A stretch of 64,000 nucleotides of DNA from JAEUHO01 sp046350655 (GCA_046350655.1 JAXMAB010000006.1:248001-312000); one strand, 5' to 3'; positions 27,490 through 35,923 are shown, counted from the stretch's first letter. The notes: a model not told the origin generated them from the sequence alone. Program-made: numbers and translations.

Positions 27490-27703
27490 CCGCGAGCTGC
27501 TGCGGGCGGCCGCGGTGACCTTCGACGCGTTCGTGACGGTCGACCGCGAGATCGCGAGCACGCGCCCCGTCCCGGAGCGCCTCGCGGTCGTGCTGCTCGT
27601 GAGCGCATCGAACCGGATCGAGGACCTCGAGCCCCTCGTGCCCGCGCTGCGGGCGGCCCTCGAACGCCCCGCGCGGGGCACCGTGGTCGTGCTCCGACGG
27701 TGA
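27386..27703 (+). CDS. DUF5615 PIN-like toxin
   Basis: A 105-residue protein of the DUF5615 (Mut7-C/PIN-like) family: MRVLLDHCVPRPLVARL with the first conserved Asp, AAVVGWAAVPDRELLRAA, and FVTVDREIA with the second Asp, as in VapC45-type toxins. These are predicted metal-dependent RNases. It starts inside the antitoxin gene in another frame. The 17-base dispersed repeat begins 8 bases after its stop. The pairing DUF433 followed by DUF5615 is a known toxin-antitoxin arrangement, which supports both calls. Confidence 0.82.
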   Translation: MRVLLDHCVPRPLVARLEGFEVRTAAVVGWAAVPDRELLRAAAVTFDAFVTVDREIASTRPVPERLAVVLLVSASNRIEDLEPLVPALRAALERPARGTVVVLRR

Positions 27704-27710
27704 CGGCGAA

Positions 27711-27727
27711 CGGGCCTCGCGGTCCCG
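27711..27727 (+). repeat. Dispersed 17-base GC repeat, right flank of the toxin-antitoxin module
   Basis: An exact CGGGCCTCGCGGTCCCG between the convergent toxin and ftsK genes, 8 bases after the toxin stop. It is the inverted partner of the copy at 27058. Confidence 0.85.
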
Positions 27728-27736
27728 GAGAGGGGG

Positions 27737-30316
27737 TCAGTCCCAGGGGCTCGAGACGGCGGAGGCGGAGGTGCCGCCCTTGTCGGCGATGCCGTCGTCG
27801 GCGTCGGAGGTGCCCATCGGGGCGTCGGCCTCGACGTCGGCGCCCGCGCCCGGGTCGGCGGCGGCGCCGGCCGCGTAGCCGAGCGGGAGCTTGCCCTTGT
27901 CCTGGGCCCGCTTCGCCTGCGCCGCCTCCCACTCCTCGATCGTGACGAGCAGCTCGCGGGCCTTGCTGCCCTTGTGGGGGCCGACCACCTTGTGGTCGCA
28001 CATCATGTCGATCAGGCGCGAGGCGCGCGTGTAGCCGATGCCGAAGCGGCGCTGCAGCATGCTCGCGCTGCCGAGCTTCGTCGTGAGGACCACCCGGACG
28101 GCCTCGTCGTAGAGCTCGTCCTCCTCGTTCGGGTCGGGCAGGTCGGTGCCCGTCTCGTTGAGGATGTCGGTGTACTCGGCGGGGCCGGCCTTCTCCTTCA
28201 CGAAGTCCACGATCGTCTTCACCTCGGCGTCCGAGATGAACGTGCCCTGGGCGCGCTTGAGCACCGACGAGCCCGGCGGGATGAAGAGCGTGTCGCCCTT
28301 GCCGAGGAGCTTCTCGGCGCCCTTGTGGTCGAGCACCACGCGGCTGTCGATCATCGACGAGACCTTGAACGACATGCGCATCGGCATGTTCGACTTGATC
28401 AGGCCCGTGACGACGTCCACGGACGGGCGCTGCGTCGCGAGGATCAGGTGGATGCCGACGGCGCGGCTCTTGGCCGCCAGGCGGATGATCGCCGTCTCGA
28501 CGTCCTTGCCGTGCTGCAGCATGAGGTCGGCGAGCTCGTCCACCACGATGACCACGTAGGGCATCAGGTTCGGGGCGTCGAGCTCGTCGTAGCCGTGGTC
28601 GGCGCGGATCTTCGCGCGGCGCTCGTCGCCCAGGCCGTTGTAGCCCGCGATGTTGCGCACGCCGGACTTCAGGAACAGCTCGTAGCGCTGCTCCATCTTC
28701 GCCACGGCCCACTCGAGGATCTGGGCCGCCTTCTTCATGTTCGTGACGACGGGCGTCAGGAGGTGGGGGATGCCCTCGAAGAACGCCAGCTCGACCTGCT
28801 TCGGGTCGATGAGGACGACCTTCACCTCCTCGGGCGTCCGCGTCATGAGGATCGAGAGGAGGATCGTGTTGACGCACACGCTCTTGCCGGAGCCCGTGGC
28901 GCCGGCGATCAGCATGTGCGGCATCGCCGCCATGTCCTCGATGATGGGCTCGCCGAGGGCGTCCTTGCCGAGGAAGAGCGGGATCGCGCGGCGGCCGATG
29001 CGGTCCTGGCCCTCCTCGATGAGGTCGCGCAGCTTCACCGCGTCGCGGATCGTGTTCGGGACCTCGACGCCGATCGTGTCCTTGCCCGGGATGGGGGCGA
29101 CGATGCGGACGCTCTCGCTCTTGAGCGCGACGGCGAGGTCGCGGTCGAGCGTGGCGACGCGGTTGATGCGCGTGCCGGCCTCGAGGGCCAGCTCGTAGAA
29201 CGTGATCACGGGCCCGCGGCGCTGGCTCACGACGCGCGTCTCGATGCCGAAGGACCGCAGGGTCGTCGCGAGGACGGCGGCGTTCCGCTCGATCTCGCTG
29301 CGGACCTTCTCGGGGTCGACGCTCTCGCCCTTCTCGAGCAGGTCGGCCGACGGGAACTCGTACGCGCCCGTGCGGCGGGGCGGCGGCGCGCGCTTCACGC
29401 GCGGCTCGGGCGCGGGCGCCGGCGCCGCCGGCTCCTCGTCGGCGGTCGCCTGCCGGAGCGCGCGGTCGAGGTCGACCTCGGCGGCGTCGGCCAGGTCGAG
29501 GTCGTCGTCGTCGCGACCGAGGAGTCGCTCGCCGCCCGTGCCCGCGTCGTCGAACGACCCGTGGCCCTCGTCCTCGTAGGCGTCGTCGTCCTCCACGCCC
29601 TCGAACCGCGGCGCGGACACGCCCTCGACCTCGTCCTCCGCCCCCTCCTCGGCGACGGCGACGCCGCCCGCCTCGCCGTCCGCCGCGTCGGCGCCGTCGG
29701 GACCCGCGGCCGGCCGGGCCTTGCGTGCCGCGCGCTTCGGCTTCTTCTTCCCGAGCAGCGCGCCGATGCGCAGGTCGGTCGTCAGCAGCAGCGAGGCCGC
29801 CAGGAGGCCGAAGGCGAGCAGGCCGGCGCCCTTGCCGACGAGCTTGAAGAGCGCCGCGGCGAACGCCTTGCCGACGTAGCCGCCCGGGCCCGACTGCCAC
29901 AGCCCCGGGATCGAGAGCTTGCGGAAGATCAGCGCGGCGAGGATCGCGACGAACGCCGCGACGGCCGGCGCGAGGAGCACCTTGCGGCCGAAGACGCGCG
30001 GCAGCCGGCCGTGCAGGCACGCGATGCCCCAGGCCACCGGGAACGCCGCGAGCACGTACGCGCCGAGCCCGACCGCGAGGGTCAGCGCGTGCGCGACCGA
30101 GCGCCCGACGGCGCCGGCGACGTTCGAGAGCGACCGCTGGCTGCCCTCGGGCGCCAGCGTCACGATGGACAACGCGAGCAGCAGGCCGAAGAGCGCGAGG
30201 AACACGCCCGCCAGCTCGAGGGCGACCGGTTCGCGCTCCTCGGCGAGTTCGAGGGGCCGCTCCACGGAGGGGCGGACGGGGCGGTCGAGGTCCACGGCGT
30301 CGGTGTTCATGGGCAT
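27737..30316 (-). CDS. ftsK: DNA translocase FtsK/SpoIIIE
   Basis: About 859 residues. Four N-terminal membrane segments (about 30-200) are followed by a basic then strongly acidic linker (EEGAEDEVEG, DDDAYEDEGHGSFDDAG), the alpha and beta motor domains, and a gamma winged helix. Motor motifs: Walker A GATGSGKSVCVNTILLS, Walker B VVIVVDELADLML, and LILATQRPSVDVVTGLIK. The gamma domain reads RRFGIGYTRASRLIDMM. It pumps DNA during chromosome segregation, directed by KOPS-like sequences. The start may be 30316 or the ATG two codons later (30310). A second, motor-free gamma protein lies beyond the toxin-antitoxin pair on the same strand. Confidence 0.96.
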   Translation of the reverse strand: MPMNTDAVDLDRPVRPSVERPLELAEEREPVALELAGVFLALFGLLLALSIVTLAPEGSQRSLSNVAGAVGRSVAHALTLAVGLGAYVLAAFPVAWGIACLHGRLPRVFGRKVLLAPAVAAFVAILAALIFRKLSIPGLWQSGPGGYVGKAFAAALFKLVGKGAGLLAFGLLAASLLLTTDLRIGALLGKKKPKRAARKARPAAGPDGADAADGEAGGVAVAEEGAEDEVEGVSAPRFEGVEDDDAYEDEGHGSFDDAGTGGERLLGRDDDDLDLADAAEVDLDRALRQATADEEPAAPAPAPEPRVKRAPPPRRTGAYEFPSADLLEKGESVDPEKVRSEIERNAAVLATTLRSFGIETRVVSQRRGPVITFYELALEAGTRINRVATLDRDLAVALKSESVRIVAPIPGKDTIGVEVPNTIRDAVKLRDLIEEGQDRIGRRAIPLFLGKDALGEPIIEDMAAMPHMLIAGATGSGKSVCVNTILLSILMTRTPEEVKVVLIDPKQVELAFFEGIPHLLTPVVTNMKKAAQILEWAVAKMEQRYELFLKSGVRNIAGYNGLGDERRAKIRADHGYDELDAPNLMPYVVIVVDELADLMLQHGKDVETAIIRLAAKSRAVGIHLILATQRPSVDVVTGLIKSNMPMRMSFKVSSMIDSRVVLDHKGAEKLLGKGDTLFIPPGSSVLKRAQGTFISDAEVKTIVDFVKEKAGPAEYTDILNETGTDLPDPNEEDELYDEAVRVVLTTKLGSASMLQRRFGIGYTRASRLIDMMCDHKVVGPHKGSKARELLVTIEEWEAAQAKRAQDKGKLPLGYAAGAAADPGAGADVEADAPMGTSDADDGIADKGGTSASAVSSPWD

Positions 30317-30500
30317 GGGTACCACCCGGTACGTCGGTCGAATCCGGGGTCCTCTCCACCCTTCCCCGCCGCGCAAGGCTCCCGTTGGGGTCGCGCGCGC
30401 CCTCGAAGGCCCCGGCGGCGGGGCCCGCCGGGCCGGCCCCGACCCGCCGCGGCCGTCCGGGCCCGCGGCGCGCGGGGGGCCGGCGGCCCGGGGGCCGCCG

Positions 30501-32021
30501 TCACTTCGGCGGGGTCGTGCCGTCGCGCCAGGCCTTCAGGACGCGCTGCGTCCAGTCGCCGTCGCGGTCGACGTGGCAGACGTTGCACGACGACGGCGGT
30601 CCGCCGCCCTCGCTCTCCCGACCCGTCGGGACCGAGAACTCGTGCCCCGGGAGGTGCGCGCTCATGACGTGGATGCCGTCGGAGAAGCGCTTGATGCGGG
30701 GCATGTGGCACTCGGCGCAGAGCGAGCCGGGGCTGTCGGCCCCGTGGCGCGTGTGGGCCAGGACCTTCTCCGGCGTCGCGTAGCGGCCGGAGGCGTCGGT
30801 GGCGTGGCACGAGAGACAGAGGGCGTTGTCGGCCTGCTTCAGCTCGGCCCAGTGGTCGTTGCCGTGGGGGTCGTGGCAGTCGCGGCACTCGACGCCCTTC
30901 TTCCCCATCTTGCTGTCGCGGAGCACCCACCCCGCCGTGCACGGGCTCATGTCGGTGCCGTCCGCGAAGAACTGCCCCGTGTCCTTGAGCAGCGCGTCCG
31001 TCCGGCCGGGGCGGATCCGCCACTGGTGGGGGTCGCGCGCGTAGCCGGACGGTCCCGGCGACCACGTGATCGGGCTCTCGGACATGAACGAGTGGCACGT
31101 GTCGCACTGCTGCATGCGCCGCTCGCGCGTGTCCTTGCGCGGGTCGTGGATCGTCGGGGCGCCGCCGCCGGCGAGGAACGCGCGGTAGGCCTCGTTCCCC
31201 ATGGCCTTCACGGTCTCGACGTGGTGGCGGCCCGCGCCGTGGCAGGTCTCGCAGCCGACCGCGCCCTCGGCCCAGCCCTCGTCGGCGGGCGCGACGTTGT
31301 AGCGCTGGGGCATCGTCGAGCCGATCAGGTCCGACGGGGCGCCCGGCGTGGCCGTCGTGCGGATGCCGGTCACGTGGCAGTTCGCGCAGTTCGTCACGTA
31401 CGGGCGCCAGCCGCAGTAGGTCCACGTCCGCGTCGCGTCGTCCCACATGAACGGGAGGACCCAGTGCCGCCCGTCGGCGGCCTTCGTGACGTAGGGCTGG
31501 TTGCGGCGGTTGCCGAAGGCGTACAGCACCGGGAACGTGCCCGTCGGGTTCGGGGGCAGGCCCGCGCCGTACGTGTCGGGCTTCTGCGCGGAGCCGACGT
31601 TCGCGCCGATGCGCATCGCGAACGTCCCGCCCTCGCGCGAGGGCCGCAGCGTGAACGCGAAGTCCTCCGTCGGCAGCCCCCGCTCGCCGGAGAAGTCGCC
31701 GAAGACCGTCGCGGGCACCACGTCGTACAGCGTCCGGCTGTGGAACGAGCGCCGCCAGCCCGCGTACGCCGTCTCGTGGCACGGCCGGCACGCGCGGCTA
31801 CCGACGAAGTCGCCCCAGGGCGTGCCCGGGTTGGTCGCCAGCTCGCTCGGCACGCGGTCGGTCGCGGGCCGGTAGATCGCCTCGTACGCGCGGCGGGCCG
31901 TCTCGCCGGTGCCGACCGGGCCTTGGGTCCCCCTGCCGCAGGCCGCGACGACGCTCGACACCGCGATCGCGAGGGCCGCGCATGCGGGGAGGACGACGCG
32001 GAGGGGGACGCGGGCCGGCAT
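30501..32021 (-). CDS. Octaheme cytochrome c lipoprotein
   Basis: A 506-residue exported protein. The signal ends in a lipobox (SSVVAAC, Cys28). Eight CxxCH heme sites are present, in order CRPCH, CANCH, CETCH, CDTCH, CRDCH, CLSCH, CAECH and CNVCH; the first is at about residue 78, and the GSRACRPCHETAYAGW context is that of cytochrome c554-type multiheme proteins. Histidines between sites could give bis-His ligation. Related proteins move electrons or reduce nitrogen compounds in the periplasm, but no CXXCK catalytic site is present, so electron transfer is likeliest. It lies between coaC and ftsK on the same strand. Confidence 0.88.
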   Translation of the reverse strand: MPARVPLRVVLPACAALAIAVSSVVAACGRGTQGPVGTGETARRAYEAIYRPATDRVPSELATNPGTPWGDFVGSRACRPCHETAYAGWRRSFHSRTLYDVVPATVFGDFSGERGLPTEDFAFTLRPSREGGTFAMRIGANVGSAQKPDTYGAGLPPNPTGTFPVLYAFGNRRNQPYVTKAADGRHWVLPFMWDDATRTWTYCGWRPYVTNCANCHVTGIRTTATPGAPSDLIGSTMPQRYNVAPADEGWAEGAVGCETCHGAGRHHVETVKAMGNEAYRAFLAGGGAPTIHDPRKDTRERRMQQCDTCHSFMSESPITWSPGPSGYARDPHQWRIRPGRTDALLKDTGQFFADGTDMSPCTAGWVLRDSKMGKKGVECRDCHDPHGNDHWAELKQADNALCLSCHATDASGRYATPEKVLAHTRHGADSPGSLCAECHMPRIKRFSDGIHVMSAHLPGHEFSVPTGRESEGGGPPSSCNVCHVDRDGDWTQRVLKAWRDGTTPPK

Positions 32022-32109
32022 CGCGGGGCGAGTCTACGCGGGCCCGGCGCGGGCCCGACGCCCGAGGAACGTCCGCCGGCGCCGGACCTTCCGGCGGCCG
32101 GTCGGGGGA

Positions 32110-32126
32110 CGGGACCGCGAGGCCCG
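32110..32126 (-). repeat. Dispersed 17-base GC repeat
   Basis: An exact reverse-orientation copy (CGGGACCGCGAGGCCCG) in the 116-base gap between coaC and the octaheme lipoprotein gene, 12 bases from the coaC stop. Confidence 0.85.
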
Positions 32127-32137
32127 GCGGCCGCCGG

Positions 32138-32707
32138 TCAGCGCGCGAGCGCCGCCGTCACCGCCGCGAGCAGCTCGGCCGGCTCGACCATGCGGCCCGG
32201 GCCCGTGTCGCCTTCCGCGAGGTGGCCCGTGGCGGGGCCGACGACGGTGACGCCGTCGCGCCGGAGGATCTCGACGTTGGCCGCCACGCGCGGGTGGCGC
32301 CACATCCGCTGGTTCATCGCGGGGGCCACGAGGACCGGGCACGTGCAGCCGAGGTAGGTCGTCGAGACGATCTCGTCGGCGATGCCGTGGGCGAACTTGC
32401 CGAGCAGGTCGGCGGTCGCCGGCGCGACGACGAGCAGGTCGGCGCGCTCGGTCGTCTCGAGGTGCGCGGCCGGACGGTCGCCCTCGCCCCAGTTCTCGTC
32501 GGTCTGGACGCGGTGGTGGGACAGCGCCGAGAACGTGAGGGGGCCCACGAACCGCTGCGCCATGCGCGTCAGGACGACGTCCACGTGGTGGCCGGCCTGC
32601 GCGAGCTTGCTGACGAGGTCGGCGACCTTGTACGCGGCGATGGAGCCGCCGACGGCGACGACGATGCGGGCCGGCCCGCGGGCGCCACCGGTCGCGTTCC
32701 CGGCCAT
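32138..32707 (-). CDS. coaC: Phosphopantothenoylcysteine decarboxylase (CoaC) flavoprotein
   Basis: A 189-residue HFCD flavoprotein: VAVGGSIAAYKVADLVSKL binds FMN, VVAPATADLLGKFAHGIADEI is the PASANT-type region, and VAPAMNQRMWRHP is the substrate-binding PxMNxxMW motif. It decarboxylates 4'-phosphopantothenoylcysteine in coenzyme A synthesis. The CoaB synthetase half, fused in many bacteria, is absent, so CoaB must be encoded elsewhere. In the C-terminal clamp the position that is Cys in E. coli Dfp is Glu here (LAEGDTGPGRM); this loop varies in the family. It follows rpoZ by 30 bases. Confidence 0.87.
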   Translation of the reverse strand: MAGNATGGARGPARIVVAVGGSIAAYKVADLVSKLAQAGHHVDVVLTRMAQRFVGPLTFSALSHHRVQTDENWGEGDRPAAHLETTERADLLVVAPATADLLGKFAHGIADEIVSTTYLGCTCPVLVAPAMNQRMWRHPRVAANVEILRRDGVTVVGPATGHLAEGDTGPGRMVEPAELLAAVTAALAR

Positions 32708-32737
32708 TCCTGCGCTCCCGGGCGGGGGGCCCCGCCG

Positions 32738-32944
32738 CTACTCGGCGTCTTCGGGGACCAGCTCGACCTTGCCGGCGCGGACCTCGGCGATCGCGACGTC
32801 GATGGGGTTGTCCGACCGGATGTCGACGAGGCGGGGAGCGCCGGCGACCAGCTCGCGGATGCGCTTCTGCAGGAGGGCGGTCAGCTTGAAGCGGCCCCCG
32901 ACCTTCGCGTCGAGCTCGTCGATGATGCGGATCTTCTCTTCCAT
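32738..32944 (-). CDS. rpoZ: DNA-directed RNA polymerase subunit omega
   Basis: A 68-residue protein with the omega pattern: a short N-terminus, then KVGGRFKLTALLQKRIRELVAG (family xxxxRFxLxxxxxxRARxLxxG) and DNPIDVAIAEVRAGKVEL. Omega stabilises the beta-prime subunit of RNA polymerase. The gene lies between gmk and coaC in a minus-strand block, the usual gmk-rpoZ-coaBC order of many bacteria. Size and context agree. Confidence 0.9.
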   Translation of the reverse strand: MEEKIRIIDELDAKVGGRFKLTALLQKRIRELVAGAPRLVDIRSDNPIDVAIAEVRAGKVELVPEDAE

Positions 32945-33056
32945 GGGCGGGCAGGCTTCCGGTGCGGAGTTCCGTAGGGTACCGCGGAACCGGCGGCGGT
33001 GCCGACGAACGCCCCAGCGTCCCGGGTGCGACGGGCCCGGGGGGCGGCGCGGCGGC

Positions 33057-33659
33057 CTACCGGGGGGGCGCCAGGTCGAGCCCGACGGTGGCGGCGACCG
33101 CCCGCGCGGCGGCCTCGAGGTCGCCGTTGACGACCCGGTGGTCGAAGAGCTCCGTCCGGGCCAGCTCGCGCTCGGCCTCGTCGAGGCGGCGGGCCTGGCT
33201 CGCGGGGTCGTCCGAGCCGCGGCCGCGGAGCCGGCGCTCGAGCTCCGCCCGGCTCGGCGGCTCGAGGAGGACGTACGTCGCGGGGGTGCCGGCGGCGCGG
33301 AGCGTCGCCACGCCCTGCACGTCGATCACGAGCAGGCAGTGGCGGCCCGACGCGAGGACGGCCTCGACCGACGAGCGGGGCGTGCCGTACAGCCGGCCGT
33401 ACACGTCGGCGTGCTCGAGGAAGAAGCCCTCGGCGAGGCGTCGGCGGAACGCGTCCGCGGAGAGGAAGAAGTAGTCGGTGCCGTCGCGCTCGCCCGGGCG
33501 CGGCGCCCGCGTCGTCGCCGTGATCGCGCGCGCCACGCGCGGGTCGCGGAGGAGCCGCTCGGCGACCGCGGTCTTCCCGACGCCGCTCGGGCCCGACAGC
33601 ACCAGCAGGCGGCCGCGCGCGGCGGGCCCCGACGTCGGACGCGCGGGCCCCGCCGTCAT
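33057..33659 (-). CDS. gmk: Guanylate kinase
   Basis: A 200-residue kinase. The P-loop LSGPSGVGKTAVAERLL lies near residue 20, and ITATTRAPRPGERDGTDYFFL is the GMP-binding block typical of Gmk (family xSxTTRxPRxGExxGxDYxF). It phosphorylates GMP to GDP. Its ATG overlaps the yicC stop (ATGA), indicating translational coupling. The long upstream frame is shadow coding in yicC and is excluded. Confidence 0.96.
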   Translation of the reverse strand: MTAGPARPTSGPAARGRLLVLSGPSGVGKTAVAERLLRDPRVARAITATTRAPRPGERDGTDYFFLSADAFRRRLAEGFFLEHADVYGRLYGTPRSSVEAVLASGRHCLLVIDVQGVATLRAAGTPATYVLLEPPSRAELERRLRGRGSDDPASQARRLDEAERELARTELFDHRVVNGDLEAAARAVAATVGLDLAPPR

Positions 33660-34564
33660 TCGAAGTTCTGCACCTGCTCCCGCAGGCGCTCCACGTCGGC
33701 CTTCATCTCGACCACCAGCGCGGTCATCTCGGCGTCGGGCGACTTGCTGCCGAGCGTGTTCGTCTCGCGGTGCAGCTCCTGCACGAGGAAGTCGAGCTTG
33801 CGGCCCACGGCGCCGTCGCGCGCGAAGAGGTCGTCGAGGTGGTGGAGGTGCGCGTCGAGCCGCGCCAGCTCCTCGGCGACGTCGCACCGCTCCGCGAACC
33901 CCGCGACCTCGCGGGCGAGGTGTGCCGGGTCGGGGGCGACGCCCGAGCCGTCGAGCAGCGTCGCGAGGCGGGCCGCGAGGCGGTCGCGGTAGGCCTTCGG
34001 CAGCTCGGGCGCGCGGGCGAGGAGCCGCGTCCGGACGGCGGCGACGCGCGCGAGCAGGTCGCGGCAGGCGCCGGCGAGGTGGCGGCCCTCCTTGCGGCGC
34101 GCGGCGACGAGGGCGTCGAGCGCGGCGTCCACGGCCTTCGCGGCGGCCGCTTCGAGCTCCGGCGGCGGGCCGTCCTGGCCCTCCGCGACGAGGACGCCGG
34201 GCACCGCGAGGAGGTCCTTCAGCGTGACGCTGCCGGGCGGGAGGCCGCATTCCTGCGCGAGGCGCAGGAGGCGCGCCGCCGCCTGGCGCGCGACCGCGTC
34301 GTCGAGCTGGAACGCGGCCGCGGCCGCCTGGCTCGACCGCAGGAACCGCACGCTCACCGTGACGTGCCCGCGCTCGCAGCGCGCGCGGACCTTCTCCTCG
34401 ATGACGGGCTCGAGGGCCGACAGCATCCCGCCGACGTGCACGGACGTCTTGAGGAAGCGGTGGTTGACCGAGCGCGCCTCGGCCTCGACGCGGCCGGCGG
34501 GCGTGTCGACCACGCCGTTCCCCGACCCCGTCATCGAGGGCGGGGCCTGTCCGGCGGTGCCCAC
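33656..34564 (-). CDS. YicC family endoribonuclease-like protein
   Basis: A 302-residue protein with the YicC pattern: SMTGSGNG near the N-terminus, EARSVNHRFLKTSVHV, and the C-terminal DUF1732 block FLVQELHRETNTLGSKSPDAEMTALVVEMKADVERLREQVQNFE. YicC/RicA proteins are implicated in RNA turnover and stress survival, with endoribonuclease activity shown for some. It lies between secG and gmk, the common yicC-gmk pairing. The family's SMTGxG motif sits 10 residues in, so the ATG at 34564 is a reasonable start. Confidence 0.93.
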   Translation of the reverse strand: MGTAGQAPPSMTGSGNGVVDTPAGRVEAEARSVNHRFLKTSVHVGGMLSALEPVIEEKVRARCERGHVTVSVRFLRSSQAAAAAFQLDDAVARQAAARLLRLAQECGLPPGSVTLKDLLAVPGVLVAEGQDGPPPELEAAAAKAVDAALDALVAARRKEGRHLAGACRDLLARVAAVRTRLLARAPELPKAYRDRLAARLATLLDGSGVAPDPAHLAREVAGFAERCDVAEELARLDAHLHHLDDLFARDGAVGRKLDFLVQELHRETNTLGSKSPDAEMTALVVEMKADVERLREQVQNFE

Positions 34565-34574
34565 GGCGGCGCCG

Positions 34575-35144
34575 CTACTTGTCCATCGGCGCGGGCGGCG
34601 TCTCGGCGGGCGGAACCGCGTCCATGGCGGGCGCGTCGGTCATCGCCGGCGGCTCCTCCATGGCCGGCGGCGCCGCGTCCATGGCGGCGTCCATCGCGGG
34701 CCCGTCGGTCATCGCGGGGGCGTCCGTCATCGCCGGCGCGTCCGTCATCGCGGGGGCGTCGGTCATCGCGGGGGCGTCGGACATCGCCGGCGTGTCCGCG
34801 GGCGGCGTGTCGGTCGGCGGCGCGACGGCGGGCGTCGGCAGGGCCTCGCCCGCGAACACGCTGTCGTCCGGCGACGGGAGGCCCGCGTGCAGCAGCGCGA
34901 GCCCGCAGAACGTGAACACGAGGATCATCGTGAACCGGTTCACGCTGCCGGCCTTCACGCCGAACGTCTCGGCCGCGGCGCCGCCGAACGCGCCCGCGAT
35001 GCCGCCGCCCTTGCCCTCCTGGATCAGCACCACGAGGATCAGGAACAGCGCGACGAGGACGAACAGCAGCATCACCAGGCCGCGGAAGATCCCGCCCCAG
35101 TTCAGCGCGAGCGTCAGCAGGTCGGTGGTCACGAGGTCGAGCAT
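34575..35144 (-). CDS. secG: Preprotein translocase subunit SecG with repetitive C-terminal tail
   Basis: A 189-residue protein. The first 90 residues are SecG: two membrane segments around GLVMLLFVLVALFLILVVLIQEGKGGGIAGAFGG, with the conserved VLIQxGKGGGxxxxFGG loop, then a second hydrophobic segment. SecG assists SecYE during protein export. The remaining 95 residues are an unusual Ala/Pro/Met/Asp-rich tail with a tandem hexapeptide (DAPAMT repeated). Usual SecG is 75-120 residues long. The ATG overlaps the tpiA stop (TGATG), so secG is coupled to tpiA. Confidence 0.92.
   Translation of the reverse strand: MLDLVTTDLLTLALNWGGIFRGLVMLLFVLVALFLILVVLIQEGKGGGIAGAFGGAAAETFGVKAGSVNRFTMILVFTFCGLALLHAGLPSPDDSVFAGEALPTPAVAPPTDTPPADTPAMSDAPAMTDAPAMTDAPAMTDAPAMTDGPAMDAAMDAAPPAMEEPPAMTDAPAMDAVPPAETPPAPMDK
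34701..34790. repeat. Five 18-bp tandem units in the secG tail
   Basis: Five consecutive 18-base units of the type GGCGTCCGTCATCGCGGG (on the plus strand), at 34701, 34719, 34737, 34755 and 34773. They encode the (DAPAMT) hexapeptide repeat of the SecG tail. Units differ by only a few bases, mostly synonymous, so unit number could change by slippage. Confidence 0.85.
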
Positions 35145-35923
35145 CACGGACGTCTCCGGTCGGCGGCGGCCCGGGCCGCGGTCACGAGGGCCGTGAAGGC
35201 GTCGGCCCGGAGGCTCGCACCGCCCACCAGCACCCCGTCCACGCCGGGTTGCGAGAGGAAACCCCCGATATTCCCGGGCGCCACGCTCCCGCCGTAGAGG
35301 ATTCGGGACCGAGGGGCGCCGTGGGCCTCGAGCCGGGCCCGGATCCACCCGTGGACCTCCGCCGCCTGCTCGACGGTCGGCGTCTTCCCGGTCCCGATGG
35401 CCCAGACCGGCTCGTAGGCGACCTCGGCCTCGAGGGGCACCGAACGGGAGCCGAACACGGCGTCGACCTGCGCCTCGACGATCGTGCGCGCGACGCCGGC
35501 CCCCCGCTCGTCCTCGGTCTCGCCGACGCAGACGACCGGTCGCAGCCCCGAGGCCCGGGCCGCGTCCGCCGCCGCCCGGACCCGGGCGTCGTCGTAGCCG
35601 AGCTCGCGCCGGACCTCGCTGTGGCCCGTCAGCACGTAGGCGCAGCCGGCCTCGGCGAGCTGCGCCGCGGACACGCTCGCGGTGTGCGCGCCCTCCGGCG
35701 CCCAGTGGCACTGCTGCCCGCCGACGGGGACGGCGCCCGACGGGCCCACGGCCCGCACCACCTCGTCGAGGAGCACGGCGGGGGGGAACAGGACGACCTC
35801 CACCGACGGCGAGGCCCGCGCGGAAGCGAGCGCGGCCGCGGCCAGCTCGCGCGCGAGCGCGCGCGTGCCATTCATCTTCCAGTTGCCGGCCACGAGCAGA
35901 CGGGGGGCGGGGGGCGTGGACAC
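35144..35923 (-). CDS. tpiA: Triosephosphate isomerase
   Basis: A 259-residue TIM-barrel enzyme with all catalytic landmarks: GNWKMNG (Lys near residue 14), LTGHSEVRRELG (catalytic His), VAYEPVWAIGTGK (catalytic Glu) and YGGSVAPGN (phosphate loop). It interconverts glyceraldehyde-3-phosphate and dihydroxyacetone phosphate in glycolysis. The start is placed at GTG 35923, just before the conserved N-terminus RLLVAGNWKMNG; the upstream extension is not TIM-like. It heads a minus-strand block running to ftsK. Confidence 0.95.
   Translation of the reverse strand: MSTPPAPRLLVAGNWKMNGTRALARELAAAALASARASPSVEVVLFPPAVLLDEVVRAVGPSGAVPVGGQQCHWAPEGAHTASVSAAQLAEAGCAYVLTGHSEVRRELGYDDARVRAAADAARASGLRPVVCVGETEDERGAGVARTIVEAQVDAVFGSRSVPLEAEVAYEPVWAIGTGKTPTVEQAAEVHGWIRARLEAHGAPRSRILYGGSVAPGNIGGFLSQPGVDGVLVGGASLRADAFTALVTAARAAADRRRP

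Noticed and set aside
32138..32707. Loss of the clamp cysteine in CoaC as a sign of inactivity
   Set aside because: The clamp loop varies among CoaC/CoaBC proteins, and the flavin and PxMNxxMW motifs are intact, so it is not strong evidence.
35144..35923. GHSEVRR instead of GHSERR in triosephosphate isomerase
   Set aside because: This variant is known in other bacterial TIMs, and the catalytic Lys, His and Glu are all present.
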